A stretch of 35,252 nucleotides of DNA from Gammaproteobacteria bacterium (GCA_015487095.1 WFQM01000270.1:1-35252), one strand, 5' to 3'; positions 1-9,273 are shown, counted from the first letter of the stretch. Made by a program: numbers and translations. Notes: generated from the sequence alone by a model not told the origin.

Positions 1-1374
1 AACGCAATTTTGCTGAAATACTCTTTTTGTGAATCACAGTCGCGCCTTCACGGGCGCGTGGATTGAAACCGCTTGAGGCTATAAATGCTACGTGTGAAAT
101 AATGTCGCGCCTTCACGGGCGCGTGGATTGAAACTGCCACCGTGCGCTCAAAAACAATAAAATTATCAGTCGCGCCTTCACGGGCGCGTGGATTGAAACT
201 AAAGTACTGGACGTATAAACAGTATCGCCATTGGGTCGCGCCTTCACGGGCGCGTGGATTGAAACAGCATAACGTTCCTGATAACCAAATATTTCCTCGG
301 TCGCGCCTTCACGGGCGCGTGGATTGAAACCTGATACGTTTGTACGTCCGAGAAGTCGCCATAATGTCGCGCCTTCACGGGCGCGTGGATTGAAACCGGT
401 GCTGGTGCTAGTACTGGTACCGAGGTCGCGCCTTCACGGGCGCGTGGATTGAAACCCGCGAATTTCCCGGACGCTTCCATTGAAAATAACGTCGCGCCTT
501 CACGGGCGCGTGGATTGAAACCACCCAGTCCATCACCTAATATTCAATGGGATATGTCGCGCCTTCACGGGCGCGTGGATTGAAACATATAATTGTGTAT
601 GATTAAATCACACAAATAAACGTCGCGCCTTCACGGGCGCGTGGATTGAAACACGATAAATATTACGAGGTTGAAAACCCTACATGGTCGCGCCTTCACG
701 GGCGCGTGGATTGAAACATCTAATACTAGCTGGCAATCTAATTCTGCGTCGCGTCGCGCCTTCACGGGCGCGTGGATTGAAACTCTGAATCTGCCGATGG
801 TGTACCTATACAGGTTGTCGCGCCTTCACGGGCGCGTGGATTGAAACCAAATCATAATGCCTCTTTTTCGGTCAGATTCCATGTCGCGCCTTCACGGGCG
901 CGTGGATTGAAACTTTTTGCTTACGCACAGGCGCACACCCGCACACCCGCATTGTGTCGCGCCTTCACGGGCGCGTGGATTGAAACTGACAATCTAGATT
1001 GTGTTTTTGGCATTGTAAAGTCGCGCCTTCACGGGCGCGTGGATTGAAACAGTATATCCGCTGAGGTTAAGCCAGTGCGGTTACGTCGCGCCTTCACGGG
1101 CGCGTGGATTGAAACAGTCGGTGCAAGGAAAGTAAAAAAGAAAACAAAAGGTCGCGCCTTCACGGGCGCGTGGATTGAAACAACGAACCTAAATTGTATA
1201 TCCAAACCAGTACTGTCGCGCCTTCACGGGCGCGTGGATTGAAACTGGCAACGAAGTTTGTTACGACGCTCAGGCACCGTCGCGCCTTCACGGGCGCGTG
1301 GATTGAAACATGGTGCGCGTAATTCCGGTTAACGACGCTTACGGTCGCGCCTTCACGGGCGCACGGATTGAACC
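1..1374 (+). CRISPR. CRISPR array, type I-C-like repeat GTCGCGCCTTCACGGGCGCGTGGATTGAAAC (31 nt), 21 complete repeats, spacers mostly 33-35 nt; truncated by left window edge
   Basis: Repeats start at 39,104,169,235,300,366,425,491,556,622,687,753,817,883,956,1020,1085,1151,1215,1279,1344. Last repeat (1344-1374) is degenerate (gcgcACggattgaaCc), marking the trailer end. Bases 1-3 (aac) match the repeat 3' end, leaving a 35-nt spacer at 4-38, so the array continues to the left. The ATTGAAAC 3' end implies + strand transcription. Confidence 0.98.
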
Positions 1375-1443
1375 CAAAGCTGTACAAGCAAACCTTGAAC
1401 TTGGTTTCGTCTTCACCGATGCTCCACACTATACCCGTGGCGT

Positions 1444-1575
1444 TTGAGATTTAGGTTTACGTTTGCGTCATATTTGTTTCATAGCAAGACGAAATGTCGC
1501 GTAATAGCCGGTCTATTACAAGGACAACAGCGCAGCCATGGAGAAAATAGGGCGTACACACGACCTAAATCTCAA
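1444..1575. repeat. Snapback palindromic element (MITE-like), 13-bp perfect terminal inverted repeats and central hairpin
   Basis: TTGAGATTTAGGT (1444-1456) / ACCTAAATCTCAA (1563-1575); central hairpin GTAATAG-CCGGT-CTATTAC (1501-1519); the arms between show further imperfect complementarity. Confidence 0.6.
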
Positions 1576-1587
1576 TCGCTACGGGCG

Positions 1588-1975
1588 CTATATCAATAGC
1601 GCCATGTAATGTTCGTTGACGTAGTGACCATTAATTTTAAGCGAGTCTCGCTTTATGCCTTCGGTTTCAAATCCTGTTTTTTTATAGAGTGCAAAGGCTC
1701 TGGTGTTGTGTTCCATAACCGTAAGTTCAATTCTATGCAATTGATTTTTTGTTGCCTGCGCCTCTATGGCCACCAAGAAAGCCGACAATGACACCTCTTT
1801 TGCTGGCGATAAGCAAAATTCGGGATTTGGAGTCTGATGACTCATTTATAATTTCCACTTGCTTTTCAATGGACAGTTTTCTTTCGCCTGGCTCCATTAA
1901 CATAAATTCGGTTTCTTGATCCAGTGCGCTAAACTTAGCTCCGTCATTGGGTAGTGCTTTTCTGACTGTTGCCAT
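1588..1975 (-). pseudogene. GNAT-family N-acetyltransferase, internally deleted and frameshifted
   Basis: N-terminal part in ORF 1733-1975 (MATVRKALPNDG...GVIVGFLGG) and C-terminal part in another frame, ORF 1588-1845 (AIEAQATKNQLHRIELTVMEHNTRAFALYKKTGFETEG). The segment expected between them, carrying GNAT motif A, is missing. Confidence 0.8.
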
Positions 1976-2035
1976 GTTGTTGAATGTTTATTGGGTGCAG
2001 CAGTGACAAAAGTGAAACGTCACTGCCTTCTAATG

Positions 2036-2713
2036 CTAATGGATAAAATAAAACTCAACTTCAAAGCCGGAAATACTGATGACATCTTCCGGCTTGAGGG
2101 CGATGGCTGCCGGGCCGAGTTTTTCGCCATTGAGCAGAACCAGGTCTGATGAGCGGCGGCTTTTTGTGGCAGGCACCGGACTGATGGTGTAGTTGTCCAG
2201 GCCTCGACTGATCAGTGCCATTTTATGGCCTTGAAAACCAATAGTGTTGAATGGTTTGCGTAGTTCCATTACGGTGCGTGCCAGTGGGCCGTTGAGTGTT
2301 CGCAGGCCGGCCAGCGGTTGTCCTTTGATGCTTTCTGCGCGGGATTCCCAGTCCGGTAATACCATTTGGGTTTCATCCAGTTCGGCTTTGATGAACATGG
2401 TGGGTTCATATTGGGTGCTGCCTTCGGTGAGGAAGGTGAATTGGTGGTGTCCCATCTGGATAATGTCGCCGTGCCTGAGTGCCACTTTTTTGATGTGGTT
2501 GCCGTTGACCAGGGTGCCGTTGGTGCTGCCAAGGTCTTCAACAAAGATCTGGTCAGGTTGTGTTTGGCTGATCATGGCGTGGCGGCCGCTGACGGTCAGG
2601 TCGTTTAGCTGGATGTCGTTGGTGTGTTTGCGACCAACACTGAGTGTTTCAGTTTCCAGCGAATGCTCATTGATGATTTCACCGTCCAGTGTGAGGATGA
2701 GTTTACTGTTCAT
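2036..2713 (-). CDS. FHA domain protein (N-terminal canonical FHA, C-terminal FHA-like domain)
   Basis: LSVGRKHTNDIQLNDLTVSGRHAMIS...VEDLGSTNGTLVNG; C-terminal FNTIGFQGHKMALISRG...LLNGEKLGPAAIALKPEDVISISGFEVEFYF. Confidence 0.9.
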   Translation of the reverse strand: MNSKLILTLDGEIINEHSLETETLSVGRKHTNDIQLNDLTVSGRHAMISQTQPDQIFVEDLGSTNGTLVNGNHIKKVALRHGDIIQMGHHQFTFLTEGSTQYEPTMFIKAELDETQMVLPDWESRAESIKGQPLAGLRTLNGPLARTVMELRKPFNTIGFQGHKMALISRGLDNYTISPVPATKSRRSSDLVLLNGEKLGPAAIALKPEDVISISGFEVEFYFIH

Positions 2714-2807
2714 GCAGGCAAAGTTCCTTGCGAGGTAGTTTTGGCGGGGGCAGAGTGGTTAATGAAATGTTGTTGTAGGGGATATTTAATCAACAATGCT
2801 TTAACCT

Positions 2808-3611
2808 TTAACTCAGATAATAAAATTGTATTTCAAATCCGGCGACATTGATAATGTCGCCTTCACTTAATAAAAACTGTTCGGTGCCCAGTTCTTTTCC
2901 ATTGATTCGTGGTATGTCACTGGCCCGGCGGCTGCGGGTGCCTATAACTGAGGTGATACTGTAGCCTTCCGAGCCGCGTGTGATCAGTGCCATGCGTTTG
3001 CCTTGAAAGCCGATGGTGTTGTAGGTTTTACGTAATTCCATGACGGGTTTCGGGACGAGCCCATCCACCGTGCGCAGGCCGCCCAGGGCGAGGCCGGTGA
3101 CCAGTGCCTGATTGATTTCGTCATCGTAAATAAATTGTGTGTCATCCAGTTCTGCTTTTACAAACATGGTGGGTTCATAGCGGGTTTCCGGTTCACACAT
3201 GTAGGTGATCTGGTGATGGCCAACCTGGATAACGTCGCCGTGCTCAAGTGCAATTTTTTTCACATGATTGCCATTGACCAGGGTGCCATTGGTGCTGCCA
3301 AGGTCTTCAATAAAGACATAGTCGGGAATGCTGGAAATCAGTGCGTGGCGTCCACTCAGGGTTAGGTCATTTAACTGAATGTCATTGCCGTGTTTGCGGC
3401 CAATACTCAAGTTGTGGTCGCTGATGGAAAATTCACGAAGAATTTTACCTTCCAGGGTGAGAATCAGTTTGCGTTCTGGTTCGATAATATCAGCAGGTAG
3501 CGTTTGTGAAGGCTGCTCATGCTCTGGTGCTACAGGATGTGTTTCATCCAGCCCGGGTAGGGTGGTGACGTTATCGGAGTTTGTCGGCTGATGCTGGGTT
3601 GGTTGAGTCAT
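2808..3611 (-). CDS. FHA domain protein, tandem paralog of the preceding FHA protein
   Basis: LSIGRKHGNDIQLNDLTLSGRHALISSI...EDLGSTNGTLVNGNHVKKIALEHGD; same two-domain layout. Confidence 0.9.
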   Translation of the reverse strand: MTQPTQHQPTNSDNVTTLPGLDETHPVAPEHEQPSQTLPADIIEPERKLILTLEGKILREFSISDHNLSIGRKHGNDIQLNDLTLSGRHALISSIPDYVFIEDLGSTNGTLVNGNHVKKIALEHGDVIQVGHHQITYMCEPETRYEPTMFVKAELDDTQFIYDDEINQALVTGLALGGLRTVDGLVPKPVMELRKTYNTIGFQGKRMALITRGSEGYSITSVIGTRSRRASDIPRINGKELGTEQFLLSEGDIINVAGFEIQFYYLS

Positions 3612-4668
3612 CTTGTTCCCTATATTGTTCGAAGTTCGATTTCAGCCGGGCCTTTCGATAGGCTTCTTCACCGGTGATCAGTTTTTCGTCGAGCAAACGG
3701 CGCAATGCAGTGTCTATGTTTTGCATGCCTTGCAGGGCGCCACCCTGCATCACATTTTCTAATTGTTCGGTTTTACCCTCACGGATAATGTTGGAAGCAG
3801 CCGAATTATTGACCAGAGTTTCCACGGCTGCAAGTCGGCCACGATTATCGGCGGTTTTTACCAGCTGTTGGGAGATGACACCGCACAGGGAAGTTGAGAG
3901 CATGGCACGAATGTAGGGCTCTTCGCCAGGTGGGAATACGTTGATTATCCGGTCGATGGCGGCTGCGGCACCATTGGTGTGCAGGGTGGCCAGAATCAGG
4001 ATACCCATTTCTGCTGCGGTGACCGCGAGACTGATGGTGTCCAGGTCGCGCATTTCTCCGACGAGGATAACATCGGGGTCTTCACGCAGGGCGGAGCGCA
4101 GGGCGGAGGCAAAACTGTCAGTGTGATCGCCGACTTCACGTTGGCTGATCAGACAGCCTTTGGGCATGTGGACATGTTCCACGGGGTCTTCGATGGTGAT
4201 GATGTGGCCTTTGCGTTCGGTATTGATGAAATCAATCATTGCTGCAAGGGTGGTGGATTTGCCCGAGCCTGTGGGGCCGACTACCAGAATCAGTCCTTTA
4301 CGTTGCCGGGCCAGTGCTTTGAGTACGGCGGGCATGTTCAGGGTGTCCAGGTCGGTGACGGAGCTGGGGATGGCACGGAACACGGCGCCCATGCCGCCGA
4401 GGTGGCGAAAGACGTTGACGCGAAAGCGTGATATTCCGGGTATTTCATAGCCAAAGTCGGCACCACCCAGGCTTTCAAAGGTTTGTTTGACCCGTTCTGG
4501 CATGATCTCAAATAACAAGCTTTGGGTTTCATTTTCGGTTAACTCACGGTATTTAACCGGGTGAATTTCACCGCAAAGGCGGATGCGCGGTGGATTACCG
4601 GAGACCAGATGCAGGTCGGACCCGGACTGTTTAATCAGCAGTTCAAGAAAAGCGTTGACGCGACTCAT
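3571..4668 (-). CDS. PilT/PilU-family twitching motility ATPase paralog
   Basis: Walker A GPTGSGKSTTLAAM, HIITIEDPVEHVH, SALREDPDVILVGEMRD, ATLHTNGA; overlaps the start of the downstream FHA ORF. Confidence 0.92.
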   Translation of the reverse strand: MSRVNAFLELLIKQSGSDLHLVSGNPPRIRLCGEIHPVKYRELTENETQSLLFEIMPERVKQTFESLGGADFGYEIPGISRFRVNVFRHLGGMGAVFRAIPSSVTDLDTLNMPAVLKALARQRKGLILVVGPTGSGKSTTLAAMIDFINTERKGHIITIEDPVEHVHMPKGCLISQREVGDHTDSFASALRSALREDPDVILVGEMRDLDTISLAVTAAEMGILILATLHTNGAAAAIDRIINVFPPGEEPYIRAMLSTSLCGVISQQLVKTADNRGRLAAVETLVNNSAASNIIREGKTEQLENVMQGGALQGMQNIDTALRRLLDEKLITGEEAYRKARLKSNFEQYREQDDSTNPASADKLR

Positions 4669-4685
4669 GAGTTAGCGCCCATTAT

Positions 4686-5780
4686 TCAGCTGACAGCCAG
4701 GTCAATCTGCGGCAGCAGATCCGGGTCTGTGACAAAGCGTTGGAATTGTTGTTTGTTGGTGGCGTGCAGGTAGGCGTCATCGGGATCGATTTCTTTGTTT
4801 TGCAGTGCTTCCAGCAGTGCTTGGTCCATGGTCTGCATGCCTTTGTCACGTCCGGTTTGCAAAATGGACGGAATCTGGAAAATTTTGCCGGTGCTGATGA
4901 GGTTGGCGATGGCAGGGGTGTTGATAAATACTTCGACAATGGCTTTGCGTCCGCGTCCGTCTACGGTTTTTACCAGTTTCTGGCTGATGACTCCTTGTAA
5001 ATGCTGGGCAAGAAAGTTGGTGGCCTGGGCTTTTTGCTCGGTGGGGGTGGCGTCGATAATGCGGTCCAGGGTTTTGGTTGCTGAGGTGGTGTGCAGGGTG
5101 CCTAGCACTAAATGTCCGGTTTCGGCGGCGGTCATGGCCATTATGATGGTTTCCGGGTCGCGCAGTTCGCCTACCAGAATCACGTCCGGGTCTTCGCGCA
5201 GGGCGGCGCGCAGACCATTGGCGAAGGTGTCAACGTGGGTGCCGATTTCGCGTTGTACCACCAGGGATTTTTGGCTGCGGTGGATGTATTCGATGGGGTC
5301 TTCGAGGGTGATGATATTCAGCCGACGGTTGCGGTTGAGCAGGTCCAGCATGGAGGCCAGGGTGGTGGACTTGCCGGTTCCCGTGGCTCCGGTGACTAAT
5401 ACCAGTCCTTGATGGGCATCGATAAACCTTTCGACGATGGGTGGCATGCCCAGTTCGTGCAGGGAGGGAACATCGGTATTCACTAGCCGGAAGGCAGCAC
5501 CGACACCACTCACTTTGCGAAACAGGCTAACGCGAAATCGTCCCACTTCGTCACTTTGATAGGCAAAGTCGATGTCCCGGCCATTGTCGAAGTCGGTTTT
5601 TTGTTGCGTGTCCAGTATTTCGAAAATCAGGCTTTCCAGTTCCTGATCGGTGAGATCCCGGTATTTAATGGGGATAAGGTCGCCCAAATTGCGTAACAGG
5701 GGGGGCATGCCAACGGCAAAGTGAATGTCGGTGCAGCCTTGCTCGCGGCCGAGTTTCAGGAAGGCGTCGATTCTGGCCAT
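4686..5780 (-). CDS. PilT/PilU-family twitching motility ATPase paralog
   Basis: GATGTGKSTTLASML, NIITLEDPIEYIH, AALREDPDVILVGELRDPETI, LGTLHTTSA. Confidence 0.92.
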   Translation of the reverse strand: MARIDAFLKLGREQGCTDIHFAVGMPPLLRNLGDLIPIKYRDLTDQELESLIFEILDTQQKTDFDNGRDIDFAYQSDEVGRFRVSLFRKVSGVGAAFRLVNTDVPSLHELGMPPIVERFIDAHQGLVLVTGATGTGKSTTLASMLDLLNRNRRLNIITLEDPIEYIHRSQKSLVVQREIGTHVDTFANGLRAALREDPDVILVGELRDPETIIMAMTAAETGHLVLGTLHTTSATKTLDRIIDATPTEQKAQATNFLAQHLQGVISQKLVKTVDGRGRKAIVEVFINTPAIANLISTGKIFQIPSILQTGRDKGMQTMDQALLEALQNKEIDPDDAYLHATNKQQFQRFVTDPDLLPQIDLAVS

Positions 5781-8372
5781 TTAGAGAGCCTCCACTACGG
5801 TTTCCAGTTTTTCGCGCAATTCGTCAAAAGTCTGAAACCGTAGTTCGGGATTGACGGCCATGGCTTTGATGATAACAGCCTCCAGTGATTCGGGCAGCTC
5901 CGGGTTGATCTTTCGCGGTGGAGTTGCCGAGCCTTCCACATGCTGAAACAGGATGGCCATGGATTCGTCACCGGTGTAGGGTGCTGCACCCACAAACATT
6001 TCATAGAGAATGATGCCCAATGTGTAGATGTCGGTACGTGAGTCAATGGTGCGACCACGTACTTGTTCGGGAGCCATGTAGGTGGGAGTGCCTACCAGAA
6101 TGCCACTTTTGGTGAGTCGCGAATCTGCCTTGCGTGCGGCGGCGGCGAGACCGAAGTCAACGATTTTCACCAGGTCGTTATCGTTAATCAGGATGTTCGC
6201 GGGTTTGAGATCGCGGTGTACTACACCCATGGTTTGTGCTTGAGCCATGCCGAGACAAATGCTGCACATCAGTTGGATGCCACGGCGAACTTCACAGGTC
6301 TGTTTTTGTTTTTTGCGTTTATTTAGCTCGTCGGCCAGGGAGTGGCTGGGAAAATATTCCATGGAAATGGCGTAGGACTGATCAATGGTGACCAGATCAT
6401 AAATACGAATAATATTTTCGTGGGTGATCTTGCGGGCATAGCGTAGCTCGTGCATGAAACGTTCGATCATGCTTTGGTCAGCGGCCACATGCGGGTTGAG
6501 GAATTTGAGGATAAACTGATCGCCCACCATGACGTCTTCCACCAGCCATACCACACCAAAGGCACCTTCGCCGATTTTACGAATAACATGGTAGCGATCA
6601 ATGAGCACGCTGTTGGGGGCCAGTCGTGAGGGGTCAAAAACATGCGTGAAGTGCTGGCCGTCATCACCCCGGGTGGTTGTGCTGCCGGATGATGTGAAAG
6701 AGCCACTGGTATGCATGGCTTGCGTTTGTCCGGAGGTGTTGGCGGCAGCCGGGGCGCTGCTGAAATTCAGTGTAGGCTGGTCCTGGACATTCGTTTCTAT
6801 GGGTGCGGATGAAGTGGGGTTGTCTATAACTGTAGCACCATGGGTGGCAGCACCATTGACGCGATCTCCAAAACGCATAATCAGGCTTTGTATGGTTTCG
6901 TTGGCTACAGTACGCACATCATCGGTGCGGGAGTTGATAAGTTGGGTAGCTGCTTCCTGCACCTGCTGAGCATTGCTGTCATCGGTGAGGGTTTCCAGGG
7001 CTCGCAATGCTTCTTTGCGCAGGGCGTTGTTGGTATTGTCGAGCTGTTTGAGCAGGGGGGTGACTGCTTGTTTGTCGCCCAAGGTGGCCAGGGCACGAAT
7101 CACTACCTGACCAGCTTCCGGGTTTTCTTCCATCATGGTCACGAGGTGTGGCACAGCGCGGGTGTCGCCGATGGCCGCCAGGGCATCCACGGCACGCTCT
7201 CGCACCCACCAGTCTTCATCGCGCAGTGCCTCAATGAGTCGATCCACCGCGCGCGGGTCTTTGCTGGTGTTGAGGATTTCCACGGCGGTACGGCGTAAAA
7301 ACTCGTCTTTGTCGGTAATCAAGGCCAGCACGGCATCAAACACTTTAGGGCCACCGATAGCACCCAGCGCATCGGCGGCGCGTACTTTCACCCACCAGTC
7401 CACATCACGCAGGGCATTCAGCAGGTCTTTTACCGCATTTTGATCGCCCACCTCGTTGAGCACTTCCACGGCAGCACGGCGCACATATTCGGATTCGTCC
7501 TGCAATACGGGAATCAGGTGTTTGACTGTGTGTGGTGAGCGGATTTTGACCAGGGTCTCGATGGCTGCTGATTGTACGGTGAGGTCATTGTCACTTAACA
7601 GGGCGCAGATATCGCCGACATTTTCTTTGGCACGAAGTTTGGCCAGGCCATTGAGTGCGGCCTGTCGCACGGCCTTGTTGGGGTCGCTCAGTGCCTTGAC
7701 CAGTCCCTCGCGGCTGGGTGCCGTGTCAAAGCGGGATAACAGTTGAAGAAGATGTGCGCGTACAAATGGTTGATTGCTATCGAGTCGTTGACTGATATCA
7801 GGTACCAGTGCTTCGCTGGCGATGCCGTCCAGCAGGCGATATAAAATGGGCCGTACCTTGCTGTCTACCTGGTCCAGCAGGCCCAGTAACACGTTGGGAT
7901 TGATGCGCTCGGCGTGAGCGGTGAGCACTTTTCCCAAAGCGGTTTTGGAGACTTCCTCACCATCTATAGGCTGGCTGAAGTAGGGGAATAATTCGTTGGG
8001 GTTAAAATCCTGGGCACGTTTGAGCACACGGGTCACACCATCGACGATGCGCTGGTCGCCATGGGCGAGGCTCACCAGAAACAGTGGCAGGCTGCTGTTG
8101 CGCACAAAACCCACTAATAATTGTTCCAGGGTGGCGGTGTGCTGGGGGTTTTCCAATGCTTCGATGAGCTTGGGGATTGCGGGCTCACCAATCTGTTTCA
8201 GTTTATACAGGGCGCGTTTGCCTTCTGCCGTGGCTCCGGCATCCTCAGCGAGGAGGGTGGAAATGGCGCGACTGGTTTTGAAATCGGACAGCAGGCTCAC
8301 GGACAACTCCATGAGCGATGGGTGAGTGAGGCAGTGAAAGGCAAGATGAAAACCACGGGAAAGACCTAGCAC
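5781..8372 (-). CDS. HEAT-repeat/Ser-Thr protein kinase fusion (start may be MELSVSLL at 8312)
   Basis: N-terminal tandem HEAT/PBS-lyase-like repeats (e.g. RRAAVEVLNEVGDQNAVKDLLNALRDVDWWVKVRAADALGAIG); C-terminal Hanks-type kinase: IGEGAFGVVWLVED, VVHRDLKPANILINDNDLVKIVDFGLA, GTPTYMAPEQVRG. Confidence 0.95.
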   Translation of the reverse strand: MLGLSRGFHLAFHCLTHPSLMELSVSLLSDFKTSRAISTLLAEDAGATAEGKRALYKLKQIGEPAIPKLIEALENPQHTATLEQLLVGFVRNSSLPLFLVSLAHGDQRIVDGVTRVLKRAQDFNPNELFPYFSQPIDGEEVSKTALGKVLTAHAERINPNVLLGLLDQVDSKVRPILYRLLDGIASEALVPDISQRLDSNQPFVRAHLLQLLSRFDTAPSREGLVKALSDPNKAVRQAALNGLAKLRAKENVGDICALLSDNDLTVQSAAIETLVKIRSPHTVKHLIPVLQDESEYVRRAAVEVLNEVGDQNAVKDLLNALRDVDWWVKVRAADALGAIGGPKVFDAVLALITDKDEFLRRTAVEILNTSKDPRAVDRLIEALRDEDWWVRERAVDALAAIGDTRAVPHLVTMMEENPEAGQVVIRALATLGDKQAVTPLLKQLDNTNNALRKEALRALETLTDDSNAQQVQEAATQLINSRTDDVRTVANETIQSLIMRFGDRVNGAATHGATVIDNPTSSAPIETNVQDQPTLNFSSAPAAANTSGQTQAMHTSGSFTSSGSTTTRGDDGQHFTHVFDPSRLAPNSVLIDRYHVIRKIGEGAFGVVWLVEDVMVGDQFILKFLNPHVAADQSMIERFMHELRYARKITHENIIRIYDLVTIDQSYAISMEYFPSHSLADELNKRKKQKQTCEVRRGIQLMCSICLGMAQAQTMGVVHRDLKPANILINDNDLVKIVDFGLAAAARKADSRLTKSGILVGTPTYMAPEQVRGRTIDSRTDIYTLGIILYEMFVGAAPYTGDESMAILFQHVEGSATPPRKINPELPESLEAVIIKAMAVNPELRFQTFDELREKLETVVEAL

Positions 8373-8393
8373 TCTGTCCAGGTTATATGGACG

Positions 8394-8582
8394 GGCTTAG
8401 GAATGGAACACAATAACTTAACATAAGTGGCGCTCTGATTTAGTTCGTATTCGTTCGTTCTGATTGAACAAAAGTGCAGGAATAGTCGTTCTATTCCGAG
8501 CTTTTGTGATTGAAGAACGGGCGAAGACGGGCTGAAGCAGAGGTGCCAATTGTATGAGTTATTTAATTTCCATTCCTAAGCC
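8394..8582. repeat. Long snapback palindrome (MITE-like), 15-bp perfect terminal inverted repeats
   Basis: GGCTTAGGAATGGAA (8394-8408) / TTCCATTCCTAAGCC (8568-8582); inner arms imperfectly complementary almost to the centre, closing with GGAATAG-TCGTT-CTATTCC. Confidence 0.7.
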
Positions 8583-8649
8583 AAGAAGTGTAAATGAACA
8601 CGTTTAACGCATAAACATCGAATAAATCAAAGACGTCGATCGAGCAAAG

Positions 8650-9264
8650 TTACACGCCGCTTAAGCTTTGCACCGCATGTATTGCAGCATGCGCGGCCAC
8701 ATCGATATCCGCTTCTTTTCCTGCCAGCGTCAAACGTCCATAAGCGCCCACCGCACGGGCATCGACCAGCGTTATATTGGAGGCTTTCTCAGCTTCATTG
8801 GCCGCATAAACGATATAACCAGCAGGCTCTGTTTCGAGAATAAACATACTTTGTCCGGGCAAGATCATCGACCCCCGACGATCCTGGCGATTAATCAGCA
8901 CGGCATGATCCGGGGTAATCGCCCGCACCGTTTCACTCCAGGCAACACGACATTTTTGCCGTTCATCCTCCGTAGTGCGCAGCGAATACAATATAGCTCG
9001 ACCCGCTTCAATAACATCACTCTGATCACGGTGGTGAAACACCATGGAACCAAACGCTCTCTCGACAACCTGCTGTCCAAGATGAACACGAGTCGCCTTT
9101 AGCGCTACATCGGTCAAACGATGTATCGCCATACCCGGGGCCACTTCCATCCACAAACAGGCATCACCGGGCACAGGCAGAAAACCCTGTGACACAGTCG
9201 CCATATACGCTGCTAACTGTGGCTGCAACGAGTCAATGAAAACATAGGTTCGCAGTTTAATCAT
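8650..9264 (-). CDS. csoS1D: Alpha-carboxysome tandem-BMC shell protein CsoS1D
   Basis: [55 protein letters not shown] resembles CsoS1D; located at the end of the cso operon. Confidence 0.88.
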   Translation of the reverse strand: MIKLRTYVFIDSLQPQLAAYMATVSQGFLPVPGDACLWMEVAPGMAIHRLTDVALKATRVHLGQQVVERAFGSMVFHHRDQSDVIEAGRAILYSLRTTEDERQKCRVAWSETVRAITPDHAVLINRQDRRGSMILPGQSMFILETEPAGYIVYAANEAEKASNITLVDARAVGAYGRLTLAGKEADIDVAAHAAIHAVQSLSGV

Positions 9265-9273
9265 TATATTACT

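Noticed and set aside
718-752. Partial repeat duplication (GTCGC) at the end of the spacer before the repeat at 753
   Set aside because: The spacer is 35 nt, a normal length, so the 5-nt match is probably coincidental.
142-1429. ORFs 142-327, 244-480, 841-1047, 1160-1429 in the ORF track
   Set aside because: They translate CRISPR repeats (e.g. VAPSRARGLK, FNPRAREGA) and are not genes.
2244-8369. Numerous plus-strand ORFs opposite the FHA/PilT/kinase genes
   Set aside because: Antisense shadows of well-supported minus-strand coding sequence; no recognisable domains.
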